Assembly: GCA_027946365.1 (NCBI GenBank)
Contig: JAPEUQ010000003.1
Location: 2,666,001 to 2,730,000, forward strand
Direction of reading: 5' to 3'
From: Kalmusia sp. IMI 367209
Lineage: Eukaryota; Ascomycota; Dothideomycetes; Pleosporales; Didymosphaeriaceae
Length of the DNA stretch: 64,000 nucleotides
This document shows positions 9,833 to 20,396 of this stretch, in pieces (the first letter of the stretch is position 1; every line of letters starts with the position of its first letter). A program made the position numbers and the translations under genes. The notes beneath the pieces were generated by a model that was not told the DNA's origin, searched no databases, and saw nothing but the letters and a program-made list of their open reading frames with translations.

Positions 9833-11477
9833 TCATCTGCTGCTCTCAATCCTCTTCCTTACGTAAAAGAGTACCAGTCCGATGAGCCATATCCCCAAAA
9901 GAATGAGAGCCTGCACAGGCGCAAACACGGCTCCTCTGATAACCACGAATCCGCTGATGACTGCGAATAAGATAGGGATCAGGATAAATGGCTTCACCGG
10001 ACGCTCCAGCCCCGGCTCCTTGAACCGTAAGATGATCGCACCAAGCACGGTCAGGAAGAAGAATGCGTATTCTGCTAGCCCGTTCAATGTGAGTAGAATG
10101 CGCATATTTCCGAGCAGGATATAGATCGCCGAAAGTACCGTATTGAGGATGAGTGCATTGATGGGCGATTCACCTTTCTCCATGGCTGCATCTGCATCTT
10201 CTGCTTCAGTGCTGGCTTTCGAAACTTTGAATTTCCCGATTTGGCCTACAGTTCCTAGAAGACGGGGAATCCAGTTCTTGTTGGATGCTGCGACGGTCAT
10301 GCGTCCAGCGACGAATGAATTACCGAGCGCTGAGCCGGCGATGACGAGGCATATAAGGACTGTTGCGAAGTAGGCTACACCTTTGCCGAGAAAGTGTGTT
10401 ACTGCAGTCTATGCATCATCAGTAATCAAGTTCACAGCGTCTGCGGAGTCTGGACTTACTACGGCAGCCGCATCCGTAGTTGAGATCACTTTCCAGGGCA
10501 AAAGAACGTAGTAGACTGCATTCGCAGCAACGTAGCAGACGATGATAGTCGGGATCGCCGTATTGATCGATAATGGGAGCTGCTTCCTCGGATTGCGAAG
10601 CTCAGCTGCCACATAGTTTGCCTAAAGTGCACTTAGTATAATTTCGGCGCGCTCGAAACTGTATACGTACCTTATCCCATCCCGAGTATGCCCAAAGAGC
10701 ACCATACAGCGCTGTGCTATAGAATCCAAGGCTTTGCCACGCACTGACACCCCTCCAATCAAAAAGACCCCCATCTGGCAGAACGGTACTTCTAGGCTCA
10801 AACCAACCCTTCTCGTGCCAATCTCCTCCGCCTAGATCTTTATGCCCACCCACAAACACGAACACAGCCATCAATCCCGCTACAATGAGGAGGAAAATCG
10901 TAAGTAGCTTGACCGCTACAAAAAAGCTACTCAACCGCGTACTCGTCTTTGTACTAATCGAATTCGCTGTACTGACCACTACCAACACCAACGATGATAG
11001 TAACTTATGCGTTATCGGCGGTTGGGGCTCATTAACGCCGAAGCTCGAGTAAATACTCTCCACGAAAACGATGCTGAGAATGGCGAGAGTAGCAGGCATT
11101 GTCGCGACGATCCAACTCCACGCTGCCATGTACCCGAACGCCTCGCCGTAGATGTACGTGAGGTAGGGCTGGATACCGCCTTCACCAGGAAAAACGGTAC
11201 CTAACTCGGCCATGGTGAGGGCGCCTGTCCATGCCAATACGCCGCCTAGAAGCCAGATCAGGAGCGCTGCACCGGGAGAAGGAACATTGGCATCGACAGG
11301 ACCAGGGGAGGAAAAGACGCCGGAGCCGATCACGATGCTGATGAGGAGTGCAAAGCCGTCGAGCGCGCCTAGGCGCCGGGCGAATGTTCCATGGGATTGG
11401 GGTGTTTCGGCCTCGTGCGATGCGGTGGTAGGCACATCCTCCTCGTGCAATAGAGGCGTCTGCTCCGTTGATGCCAT
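9833..11477 (-). CDS. LAT-type amino-acid permease (APC superfamily)
   Basis: Three exons, 10671..11477, 10460..10621 and 9833..10408, with 49- and 51-nt introns, both phase 0, give 514 residues. The first junction rebuilds the conserved SGWDKANYVAAELRNPRKQLP region typical of the L-type family. TM1 carries the unwound substrate-binding motif IGSGVFSSPG (around residue 50), followed by the LGGVLAWTGALTMAELGTVFP block. About 12 hydrophobic spans can be counted. The N-terminus is cytosolic and hydrophilic (PLLHEEDVP). Such plasma-membrane carriers move neutral amino acids, methionine or related substrates; specificity cannot be read from sequence. It lies just downstream of a second permease on the same strand, and its upstream region has three GATAA sites. 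Confidence 0.9.
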
Positions 11478-12274
11478 TTGAAGTCGTGTAGGTCGAGGAT
11501 GGAAGAGTCACAGATTGCGTGCTTGGGTGAGGTTCCGGTGTGCTGCCGGAGATGATTCGGATCTCGGCTGTATCTGCGCTCAGTATCCCTATGCAGCCAT
11601 ATGTCGAACACCGTCGATCACCATCGACTTGGCGTTGCTTCAACTTTCGCAAGCGAACGTGGCAGAAAGAGCAAAAAGAGCCCATTGTGACATAGCCCAG
11701 CCGATCCAGCGTCTTCTACTAGCCATAGACAAAATTGTACAAAGAACTGAGAACTAGCAACATAGATCCGTCTGTGCATCCATGACAATGATTCTTTGAC
11801 TAGAGAGTACAGCGAGAGAATTGCTTCTATTACACCAATATCGCTATGTCGCCGAAGGGATCGTGTACATTGATATGAGCATGAGGGCTCCATTACAAGA
11901 CTACCAAGTCATAATTGGACCAAAGCGATAACGATCATTTACTTCCTAACGAACGGCTGTTGCCTATAGTCTTAGACTGATAATGAGCACGCTTAGGATT
12001 AAGCTTGCGAAAGAAACTGCTAGCTTCCATGTGCTAGAAAGCACAGTAAATCAGGTGCTGTGGTGACGATAATGTGAATAAACGAGACGGAATTCGCTAC
12101 TTTAATATGCTCTTCTATAGCACAAGCTGGAGGCTAGAAGTAATATGTAGTATTCATGGCACAATCGTGTTCGAGCCTTTGCATTCAAGGCTAATCTATA
12201 TACCTGCGCTCACGAGAGATGCTAAATATTCTATATCGTACCTTTCTCGCCACTGTTTACGACATCGTATTTTT
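11478..12274. promoter_or_regulatory. Upstream region of LAT permease with GATA-factor-like sites
   Basis: A 797-nt gap between the two permeases. HGATAR matches on the plus strand lie at 11936-11941 (cgataa), 11978-11983 (tgataa) and 12067-12072 (cgataa), about 460-600 nt upstream of the permease ATG. AreA/NIT2-type nitrogen regulators bind such sites, usually in clusters. Function is inferred. Confidence 0.4.
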
Positions 12275-14038
12275 TTAGTCTCTGGTAACATGCACCACCG
12301 GTCCCTCGTACTCTTTCCTCCCTTTCACAAGGTAGTATACAGTCGCAATGATAAACACCCCCGCCAACATAACACTGCTCCAGTTCATCGTCTCAGCAGT
12401 GACTGGTGTCGTTAACGGCCACGTCAAGAAGAAGATCAGCGGCGTCAAGAGCACTAATGCTGCCACATTGACTAACAATCCAAATTTGCCCAACGACCAA
12501 CGACAGTCAGGCAATGGTGCGCCAAACAGCCGACGATGCACAAGACACCCAATCGTGAGGTAGTAAGAGATCAGTGTGGCAACAGCGCCAAGGGAAGTGA
12601 TGGCGTTGAGTGCGACAGATGAACCGATGTTGATGAGAGTCAGTAGAGCGCTGATTGTTAAGGTCACAATAATCCCTGGGAGAGGAATATTCCAATGTGG
12701 GCTGACTTTGGAAAGCCAGGGGGAAGCAGGCAATCCAGCGTCGCGAGCAAAAGACCAGATCTGCCGAGAACAGGCTGCGGCTTCGGAAACGGCGCATATA
12801 GACATCATGAAAATGATGATGAACGTCAGCACGGACGTGCCGGCGAGGGAATTGGTAGCGTTATAGAAGACTTGAATGAACGCGTAGCCTGTCGGCGAGG
12901 CCAGAGCGTCATCAGGATTGCCAAGCGTGAAGCAGATGGTGATGATTAGGATGAGGCCGAGCGAAACGTTAAGGATCACACTCCCCATAATTGCCCTTGG
13001 GAGAGTTATGGATGCATCCTTGATCTCTTCAGACATGTGCACTGAGCAGTCGTATCCCACGAGAACGGCCATTGGAGCAAGGAGACCGATCATGGAGCTT
13101 AGTCCGGTACTCGACCAGCCGCCACCATTGGTAAAATTCAAAAGTGCATCCGCTGCGGTTCGGCGCGGAGCCATCGCCCATAGTGTAATGACGATGGCTA
13201 GGAAGCCACCGATATGAACGACTAAAGCGACTCCCTCTATTGCAAAAGTCAGCAAGATAAATAAGAAAATTAAACACGGAGTGTAATAAGAATCTGAGTG
13301 GGAAACATACCGACGAGGGGTAATTTAGATGCAAAGACGGTATTGAAACTAATCGTGAAGAAAACGATCGCGATAGCCAGAAGCGTTCCATGCCACCTCG
13401 CATATGAGTACTCGGGGTTATTTAATGCAATAAGGCCCTGAATGATTGTACCGACTAGGAAGCAGACACTCGCAAGATACACCTGCCAGCCAACCGCAGT
13501 CAACCAACCTAAATACGTCAGTATCGACATCTATGGGTTCATGATTCGTGTTTTGAGCTTTTAATACATACCGGAATAATAGCTCAATATCTTCTGGTAC
13601 TTGCGAGGAGCGAATTCCGAGACCCAGTGATACTGTCCACCAGCGGTCGGTGACATGGAGGACATCTCTGCCAAGCTGGCATAAACGAGAGTCTGGCATG
13701 CCGCACAGGCGATGAAACCCCAGAATAGAAGAGGTGTACCGCCGTCAATCAAAATGAAGTTCAGATACGTGAGAATGCCCTCCCATGAAGCGATGCACGT
13801 TGAAGCAAAGCCCAACATGGTAAGAAAGTTGAAGTTGCGCTTGGTCCGGTCAGCATTACACAAAGTGAAAAAGAAGGGATCGACATACCCGTAACACCTG
13901 TTTCTTCCCCAGTACATCCATATCATGCTTATCCGCGTCGGTGCCATGGTACTTCTGCGGTACGAGACTGATTTTCTTGTCGAAGATGGACGCCTCAGTT
14001 GCGCCCATGCCTTTTGCATCAAGATCCAGCGACCCCAT
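12275..14038 (-). CDS. GABA/choline-type amino-acid permease (AAT family, Uga4/Hnm1-like)
   Basis: Four exons, 13889..14038, 13572..13839, 13311..13508 and 12275..13236; introns of 49, 63 and 74 nt all keep frame and give 525 residues. The N-terminus is hydrophilic (MGSLDLDAKGMGATEAS); the membrane part starts at RRNFNFLTMLGFASTCIASW. Family landmarks are the LAEMSSMSPTAGGQYHWVSEF block after TM2, the GYDCSVHMSEEIKDAS motif in the middle, and the FARDAGLPASPWLSKVSPHW loop, all typical of fungal GABA/choline permeases. About 12 membrane spans. It probably imports GABA, choline or a similar nitrogenous compound; sequence alone does not choose. It sits in tandem, same strand, with the LAT permease. 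Confidence 0.9.
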
Positions 14039-16123
14039 TGTAACGATGATAGAGCCAGGGCAAGACAACAGAAACGAACGAATATATACAATAAGACTGA
14101 ATGAAGTTGAAGATAACAAACGCGATTGACGAGACGATAGAGCGATTTCGTGGCGGGGACGTACACTTACCCCACTCGTATGGAACACGACGCCCCGTGC
14201 ATAGTACTGCAGATCTGCCGGGATGCACCATTGAGTTCGTACATCACGAGGTTCAGCCTCAAGGAGGCCTTCCGCGGAGATTATCTAGCACGCCTGCTAA
14301 TCAGAGGCCGTTCAGCCGCACCAGTGTGTATTATATCAACAATATCAACATAAGACATTATCTGAAGGCCCAAGAATTGAAAGCGCAACATATCCTTACG
14401 TAGAGAGATTGGTGAATCTTAGATGATGGGCTGGCGTTATCTTGCAGGTTGAGACAAAAAGGGACATGTCTCCGAAAGAGGGGCGTGCAGATAGCATTTC
14501 ATGCCAACCTGTATCAGGCATAGCGTTCACACTAATTACTCCCGCCTCCTCATCCTCACTTTCGAATTGAGGACCAAAAGAACATTTGTTTTATAATCTA
14601 ATCATGGAATGAAAACTAAGAAGCCGTATCCTCGGTCCGCTTACTTCGCAATATCCAAGGGTCACAGTTATGCTACACTTGTCGACAATTATGGAAGTTA
14701 TATACGCATCCGGTTAATAAGGGGAATATTTAGATAACAGGAGAGAAGCTAGGGGCACAAGATATAGAGAAGCGGTTGCTCTAGTATATTATTGGTAAGT
14801 ATTGTATCCTATATCGCACTAGAATTTGCTAAAAAAAAATGTCATTCATCTCCATCTTCAACAGCACCTTATAAGTTACTCCTGAACGATGGCGTTCTCT
14901 TCTCTCACCAATCCCTTCTCTATGGCAGTTTTCTTCTCTGTAGCCACATTCTTCTAAGCCGCCCTCTCACCCAAAGCCACTCTGAATCTCCGCATATATT
15001 TTCTTCCCTCTTACGCTAGAGTCATTGTCTCTTGCAACAGCTTCTATATCGTCCATCATAACCAATAATTTTCACTGGGTTTTGTATTCTTCTTCTCTAG
15101 GAAACGTTTTAGGAAAACACTATGCTCTTTCATACCCTGCAAAACCGTATACGCGACCTGGCCTTTTCATCCTCGTCCACGACGGACTTATACAAGTTCG
15201 GCCCGGAATATTTCACAGCGAATGCCTTTACTTGAACTATGCTATGAATAGTCTGAGTGACCAGCCCATTAACGATAGACATGGAAACTTGTCCGTGTGC
15301 GAGGTCGCTCCACAACTTGATCCTTCGGGTATTATTGCCTTTTCGATTCAATGCTGTAAAGAAGGCAGAACAGACATTTACAGCGTAAATCCAGGTGTAC
15401 CAAAAAGCCAAAAGAGAAGCAAACGATAGAATATCACCAGTTCCCCTCTTTATATGTTTCAAGAGGATGAGAATATTGTCGCCCAATATTCAAAGTCACG
15501 CATGAACAACGTCACAGCGATAGGAGAGAGGCTCTGTGCATTAAAAATTCAATTCGCAATATAGTATATACAACATAAACAACCAAACAAGCAATACAGG
15601 GTATAAACCAACCAAACAAGTACCAAAAAACTCCATGTATAAGGCTACATTCAAACTCCACACAATGACAATGTAAGCATCAAAGCAAAGGAATAGTAAC
15701 CCTGACACTCTATGAGTGACAGTGCTGTATATTCCTTGCCTGGCTATCCCGTCGCCTGCAAAAACGCTTTGTCAAATGCCTCATATCATGGGTATCTATG
15801 CTCTATATAATGTGAATCAAACAAGGGAAAAAGCAAAATCTATAGCGCCAGGAGTCAAAACATTCGCAAATGTGAACAAAGCAATCGAAGAGCAAAAATT
15901 CATCGCGCTAGCAGTGAAAATCCTGCATGCTTTCAATGAAAGCCAGGATTTATGGCTCGTATGGAGATGGCAAGGATAACGAAGTCCGGATAGGAAGAAG
16001 GTGGGGAGATCAAGACAGGGTCCCTATAACCACTAGTCCAGACCAAACTTCCTCAGTACTGCAAATATTACGGAGGATTGGGTCTGGTCTTTTAAGGTAT
16101 TGGACTCGCATGGACGCCGGTAT
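14039..16123. promoter_or_regulatory. 2-kb intergenic region; upstream of GABA-type permease, with GATA-like sites
   Basis: No convincing gene. Short open frames near 15.0-15.5 kb on both strands look random, and the sequence is AT-rich with low-complexity caaccaaacaa stretches near 15.6 kb. HGATAR matches occur at 14111-14116, 14135-14140, 14281-14286 (reverse), 14358-14363 (reverse), 14437-14442 (reverse) and 14732-14737, within 700 nt of the permease start. A nitrogen-responsive promoter is inferred. Confidence 0.4.
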
Positions 16124-19100
16124 TTACCGACTGGGACGCTTTGGGAACCGAGATGACGGCTGTGTCTTTTTCTGCGGGGAGGAGGGCTGAGACACCTTGC
16201 GCCTTTTCGGTGCGAGCTCAGGTTCGTCCTCGTCGTCCACGTTTTCGTGGCTACGATCCTCACGAGGGCGCTTCTGAGTGACAGACGAACGCTCGGTGGG
16301 CTGGGAGTCTATGCCTTGAGACCTGCTCTTCTTGCCCTTCGCTACCGATGCATTCTTCCCACGCTGAGGCTGCTTGGAGGGAGGAGCAGGCTTGGGCGTC
16401 TTGCTACCACTATTGGACTCGTCCTCCGAAGGGCTCTTACGAGGGGGATGTTTCGAACGGGAAGAAGGCTTCAGCTTCTTGCGCGAAGGGGGAGGCGGTT
16501 GAGAGTTTTGGTTATCTCTCTCGCTATCGCTTGTGTCTTCATCGACCAGATCTTCGAGGGTCTGGTCGCGAATCCCTTTCCTAGGACCGGAAGAAGTCTT
16601 AGAAACTTTACGTGGAGGCTGCTGACTACTCTCCTTGGTACCCTTGCCCTTCTCGACCTCGTCGCGTTTGCGCTTGCCAGAGGAAGAGGCACCCTCGTTG
16701 GAGTCATCCTCGTGGGACGGAGAGGGGCGCTTTTGCTTCTTACGAGGAGTGAGATGGAAGGTCTCGTCCTCGGAATCATCGTCTTCGAACTCCTCAGTAT
16801 AGCGAACCTCGTTGTGATTACGATTTCCGACCCTACTGCTCGGCCCACCATTGTTTACAGGGCGATCTGACTCAGCATCAGGATCCGTCGCGCCTTCCTC
16901 CTCTGCTGGCACCTCATCGTCCCCATCGGATTCTGAATCTTCAGCATCGAGCCACTTGCCCCTTTCCATCCAAAGCTCGATGAGTTGCGGGTGTTTCCAT
17001 CTATCCATTTCTGCACGATAAAAATTCCAGTCTTTGAGGAGCTGCTTAGACATAGGAACGCCGTACTTGGTCTTGATGGTGAAAACTGAGCAGCCGTGCA
17101 TGTCTATCGAAAGGGGCTTTGCCTGTTTCTTAAGCAAAGGTGCTCGCTGTGTCCCATCTGGATTCATGGCGGGAGAGCCATTTAAATTAAGACCCGTCGC
17201 TATATTGATATTGGCCGTATTAGCGGCGTGTGCACGACGTGCAGCATCTCGAGTAGTTGGAGCTGTGATGTTAGCCCAATACGCAGCCACAGGGTTGGCT
17301 GGAGTAACGGTAGCCGTCTGGTTACCCGTGTTTCCCGTGGCCTGGGGAGCGATGTTTCCTGCGGCCTGAGGAGCAGTGTTTCCTGCGGCCTGAGGAGCGG
17401 TGTTTGCTGCAGCCTGAGGCGCGGTGTTATTTGGCCTCTTGCCCCTGGTCCTAGTCGTCGTGTTACTCGTGGCTGTTCCAGCTGTGCTGTTGCCCATGGT
17501 CGTAGCAACTCCCGCAGGATTGGTAGTGTTCGACGCTTGATTGTTGGGGTTTACAAGATGGCTGTTTCCAGTAGGAATTGCAGAGCCGTTGTTTCTAGCA
17601 GCGGATTGCTGCTGCTGCTGCTGCTGCTGCTGCGCGACGAAAGCTGCCATGCTGATTGGAACACCCTGATGAGCTCCCGAAGCAGCAGTCATATTGTCTG
17701 CAGCGAAAGCCCCATATCCAAGAGCTGAGGCACTGTCGCCAACATAAGGAGTCTGGTAGTTGCCAGGAGGCTGCTGGAAGTTGCCAGGAGGAGGCAGATA
17801 GTAGGCAACAGGAGGCGGATAATTTGCAGCAGAGGCCTGGTGGTTGTGACCGACTGTCCCATCCTCGATATCAGCACCGGCGTCATTGGCTGCTCCTGTT
17901 GGGAGCGGATGATGCTGGTCTCGCCACTGGATCCATAGATTTGCGCGCTCTAGATTCGTCCTGCACGCGTTGATCCTTGCAGCGTCGACGTTGTCCCTGC
18001 ACAAGGGGAGCAAGATGTCCGCCTTGGTGAAATGTGCAGCAATGCCTGCCGCATCTCGTGTACATCGCCACTGAAGCTTGGATTTGTGGTCTTTCCTATG
18101 GTGTTCTCGCTCTTGAAGGAGGGTAGGCTCGACGGCGGCAGCGGCGGGGGCGTGGCCTGCTGGCTGTTGAGGCATGGCACTACGATTGGGCACTCTGTTG
18201 GCATCCGCAATGAAGCCCAAAACCAAGTTGCGGCGCTCAGGAGGCAACCTGCTGAGGTCCAACTGGATCCACTGAGGGTTGACAGTCGGTGGGTTTCCGT
18301 ACCTATCTACCCACTGGGTGTTGCCAGTCTGTGGATGCTCGTTCGTGTGATCAGCTGCTCTGCCGAGCATCTGATTTATTGCTGCCGTTGTCAAATTGTA
18401 ACCGAGCGGGTGTTGTGGACGGTTCAACATATGGCGATTGGAGATCTCTGCTTGGCGGACTTCGAGGTCTTCGTCAGGGTTCTGGCCATAACCGTTGCGA
18501 GGCCGGTTGGGTTTCATGTCTTCGGGACGGTGAACGCGCTGTCCATTTTCACCGATTTCACCTTCGGAGTCCTCTTCTTGCTCAGACTCATCGTCAGTGT
18601 CCTCGTCCGACATCAAAACCATTTCCTCAGGGCGAGGCCGTCTGGTACGGTCCTCTTCAGAATCCTCATGTTCAGGTTGCTCGGTCTCACCTTGAGCCAC
18701 CTCCAGGTCTCCATGTTCACGAGGGGGACTGGCTACTTGGTAGGGCTGGTAGTGCTGGTAAGGCGGGTAGGGCTGGTAGGGCTGGTAGGGCTGGTACGCA
18801 TACTGCACATCTCCAGTCGGCGCGTGAGGCAGATCGGTCGAGGAAAAATGCAGGCCATTGGTAGACATGCCGCGATGAGGTTCCAAGTCGGCGACGTCCA
18901 TGCTGGTAGTGTCCATGTTAGCTGAGTTCGTGTACGAGCTGGGGTGGCTTAGAGCTAATAGGACTGGGTCAATGAGACTGTTGGGCAGCACGGGAGCTGC
19001 AGACTGTGCAAACGCAGGCTCATAATCCGAATGCTGCTGATTGGGAACGTTCACGTACCCAAAATAAGGGTCGACGTACCCAGCTTGGGGGCCCGCCCCC

Positions 19101-19150
19101 TCTGGCTGGGATGCGTCCCCGGTGAGGTTCGAGTCAGTTGGATCTGACAT
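16124..19150 (-). CDS. Uncharacterised 1008-residue disordered protein with internal repeats
   Basis: One uninterrupted exon from ATG 19150. No domain recognised. The N-terminal third is Pro/Tyr/Gln-rich with YQPYQPYQPYPPYQHYQPYQ, then Glu/Asp-rich. The middle holds a more ordered segment (NPQWIQLDLSRLPPERRNLV and LQWRCTRDAAGIAAHFTKAD), which may be a folded domain near residues 290-415. It is followed by a 10-Gln tract, four copies of an 8-residue NTAPQAAG-like unit, and a second ordered piece (GCSVFTIKTKYGVPMSKQLL, around residues 690-730). The C-terminal 250 residues alternate acidic, basic and Ser/Pro-rich stretches with several KRK-type clusters that could act as nuclear signals. No signal peptide. 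A nuclear scaffold or chromatin role would fit the composition but is a guess. Long gene-poor flanks and lack of introns set it apart from its neighbours. Confidence 0.75.
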   Translation of the reverse strand: MSDPTDSNLTGDASQPEGAGPQAGYVDPYFGYVNVPNQQHSDYEPAFAQSAAPVLPNSLIDPVLLALSHPSSYTNSANMDTTSMDVADLEPHRGMSTNGLHFSSTDLPHAPTGDVQYAYQPYQPYQPYPPYQHYQPYQVASPPREHGDLEVAQGETEQPEHEDSEEDRTRRPRPEEMVLMSDEDTDDESEQEEDSEGEIGENGQRVHRPEDMKPNRPRNGYGQNPDEDLEVRQAEISNRHMLNRPQHPLGYNLTTAAINQMLGRAADHTNEHPQTGNTQWVDRYGNPPTVNPQWIQLDLSRLPPERRNLVLGFIADANRVPNRSAMPQQPAGHAPAAAAVEPTLLQEREHHRKDHKSKLQWRCTRDAAGIAAHFTKADILLPLCRDNVDAARINACRTNLERANLWIQWRDQHHPLPTGAANDAGADIEDGTVGHNHQASAANYPPPVAYYLPPPGNFQQPPGNYQTPYVGDSASALGYGAFAADNMTAASGAHQGVPISMAAFVAQQQQQQQQQSAARNNGSAIPTGNSHLVNPNNQASNTTNPAGVATTMGNSTAGTATSNTTTRTRGKRPNNTAPQAAANTAPQAAGNTAPQAAGNIAPQATGNTGNQTATVTPANPVAAYWANITAPTTRDAARRAHAANTANINIATGLNLNGSPAMNPDGTQRAPLLKKQAKPLSIDMHGCSVFTIKTKYGVPMSKQLLKDWNFYRAEMDRWKHPQLIELWMERGKWLDAEDSESDGDDEVPAEEEGATDPDAESDRPVNNGGPSSRVGNRNHNEVRYTEEFEDDDSEDETFHLTPRKKQKRPSPSHEDDSNEGASSSGKRKRDEVEKGKGTKESSQQPPRKVSKTSSGPRKGIRDQTLEDLVDEDTSDSERDNQNSQPPPPSRKKLKPSSRSKHPPRKSPSEDESNSGSKTPKPAPPSKQPQRGKNASVAKGKKSRSQGIDSQPTERSSVTQKRPREDRSHENVDDEDEPELAPKRRKVSQPSSPQKKTQPSSRFPKRPSR
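17341..17430 (-). repeat. 24-bp coding minisatellite (NTAPQAAG units)
   Basis: Units at 17341-17364, 17365-17388, 17389-17412 and a partial copy to 17430 differ by a few bases. The 24-nt period keeps frame and encodes four near-identical octapeptides in the 1008-residue protein. Confidence 0.85.
17607..17633 (-). repeat. CAG trinucleotide repeat, 9 units, coding polyglutamine
   Basis: Nine pure CAG codons on the minus strand, extended by one CAA, encode ten glutamines. A pure tract of this kind is prone to length change. Confidence 0.9.
18739..18797 (-). repeat. 9-bp coding repeat (Tyr-Gln-Pro units)
   Basis: Tandem copies of a ggctggtag-like 9-mer on the plus strand encode YQP triplets with some YPP/YQH variants in the N-terminal part of the 1008-residue protein. 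Confidence 0.8.
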
Positions 19151-19880
19151 TGTGAGACACGTGTTTCGAGGCTCGAGAGATATGTCGGACTGTTATCTAC
19201 TAGATTGTCGTAGTGAGTTTGGTTGGATGTTGTTCGGTTGGGGTAGGGAGCTTTCTGAGTTGATGAAATGTTGAGTTGAGATGAACCGCTCTGGTTGTTA
19301 TAGAGGGCTAAGGGGTGCGTAGTGCGTTAACAACGCAGCGGCAGTAGGTCTATATAAGTGTTTGTTTCCAATACAATGAAATTTGGCAGGTGAAGTGAAA
19401 GACTATAACCACCATGATGTGTTAGCCGTGGCAGCAAGAAGTGCATATGCACAATGACAACAGCTGTAATATATATATATATATATATAATGAGCTACAA
19501 AGAATGGCTCATAATGTACTGCATCTCATCAAAGAGAACATTGTCAGGAATGGACTGAGATCGAGGTCGATTTCGCGAAGATACGATACAAGCCACCAAA
19601 CGCCAATTCCGTAATTAGGCCTTCGGACAAGTACGTATAATTGATTGGGCAACGCGTCAAATGATCACTGCCATATCGTGCATTGCAGATGCTCCAGGAA
19701 TTGTGAAGGATTTTAGTTAGAAATGGCACATAGTTATATGATGTCTACTGAATAGAGACAAGTCTCACATGTGCGCGCTCAAGCAAACTTCTGGTCAGAT
19801 GTACATTGACTCACATTTAGTAGACAGATACAGTAATACATAGAATTGTCGCATTCTCAGCAAACATAATGTCTCGCACC
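19151..19880. other. Intergenic region with (TA)n microsatellite
   Basis: Promoter side of the 1008-residue protein gene and 3' side of the next minus-strand gene. Apart from the TA tract, no gene or motif recognised. Confidence 0.5.
19468..19490. repeat. TA dinucleotide microsatellite
   Basis: An uninterrupted alternating T/A run of about 23 nt in non-coding DNA. Confidence 0.9.
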
Positions 19881-20396
19881 TTACGTAGAGTAGCCTCTCT
19901 TCTTCCTCTTCCCTCCGCCACGAAACAAGCCCCGGAAAGTTCTCGAGTCGCGGTGCCAGAAGCAGCCTCCCCTCCACCAGCACCTGAAAGAACTATTAGT
20001 ATTGCATGAATGAATTTTGCCCTTTGATCTCATAAAGGGATACGATACGTACGTGTACAAAGAAATCAACCAGACCATCACAATACCTAGCAGCAATATA
20101 CCAACCGCAAAAGCCATATCGTACTTGAACCTAATATTCTCCGCACTGTGCTCGTTGGGTTGCCACTTCTCAGGGATATCGTCCTGGGAGACAGCGGACA
20201 TAGTAGCCCACCAATGGCGGGTTGACGTTGGTTTCGTGATGTTCGAGCCCGTGTGAATTCCTACAGTGACGGGCAAGATTTTAGGAGGAACAAGGCAGGT
20301 CATGAGTGTACTATGCGTGGTTACGCCGGCAAGGGCGTTCTTGGAGACACTCGAGGCGATGGAAGTTGGGTCGATGGCTGCTGGTGCGAAGGTCAT
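19881..20396 (-). CDS. Small single-span membrane protein, uncharacterised
   Basis: Proposed exons 20053..20396 and 19881..19983, with a GTACGT...TTTCAG intron of 69 nt in phase 2, give 148 residues. The unspliced frame is also open (171 residues) because the intron is a multiple of three and has no stop. One clear membrane span, MAFAVGILLLGIVMVWLISL, lies near residues 94-113. The N-terminal 90 residues are Ser/Thr-rich, with a possible internal start at MSAVSQDDIPEKW. The C-terminus is short and basic (FRGLFRGGGKRKKRGYST), suggesting a cytosolic tail. A further 3' exon is possible because GTAAGG follows directly in that tail. No family recognised. Moderate confidence that it is a gene, low confidence in its 3' end. 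Confidence 0.45.
   Translation of the reverse strand: MTFAPAAIDPTSIASSVSKNALAGVTTHSTLMTCLVPPKILPVTVGIHTGSNITKPTSTRHWWATMSAVSQDDIPEKWQPNEHSAENIRFKYDMAFAVGILLLGIVMVWLISLYTYVSYPFMRSKGKIHSCNTNSSFRCWWRGGCFWHRDSRTFRGLFRGGGKRKKRGYST

Noticed and set aside
15025..15486. Overlapping plus and minus frames of 134 and 118 codons
   Set aside because: Low-complexity AT-rich surroundings, no start context or similarity.
18032..18925. 297-codon open frame on the plus strand inside the 1008-residue protein gene
   Set aside because: Antisense shadow: GC-rich, repeat-containing coding DNA leaves the opposite strand open; no family features and no separate flanks.
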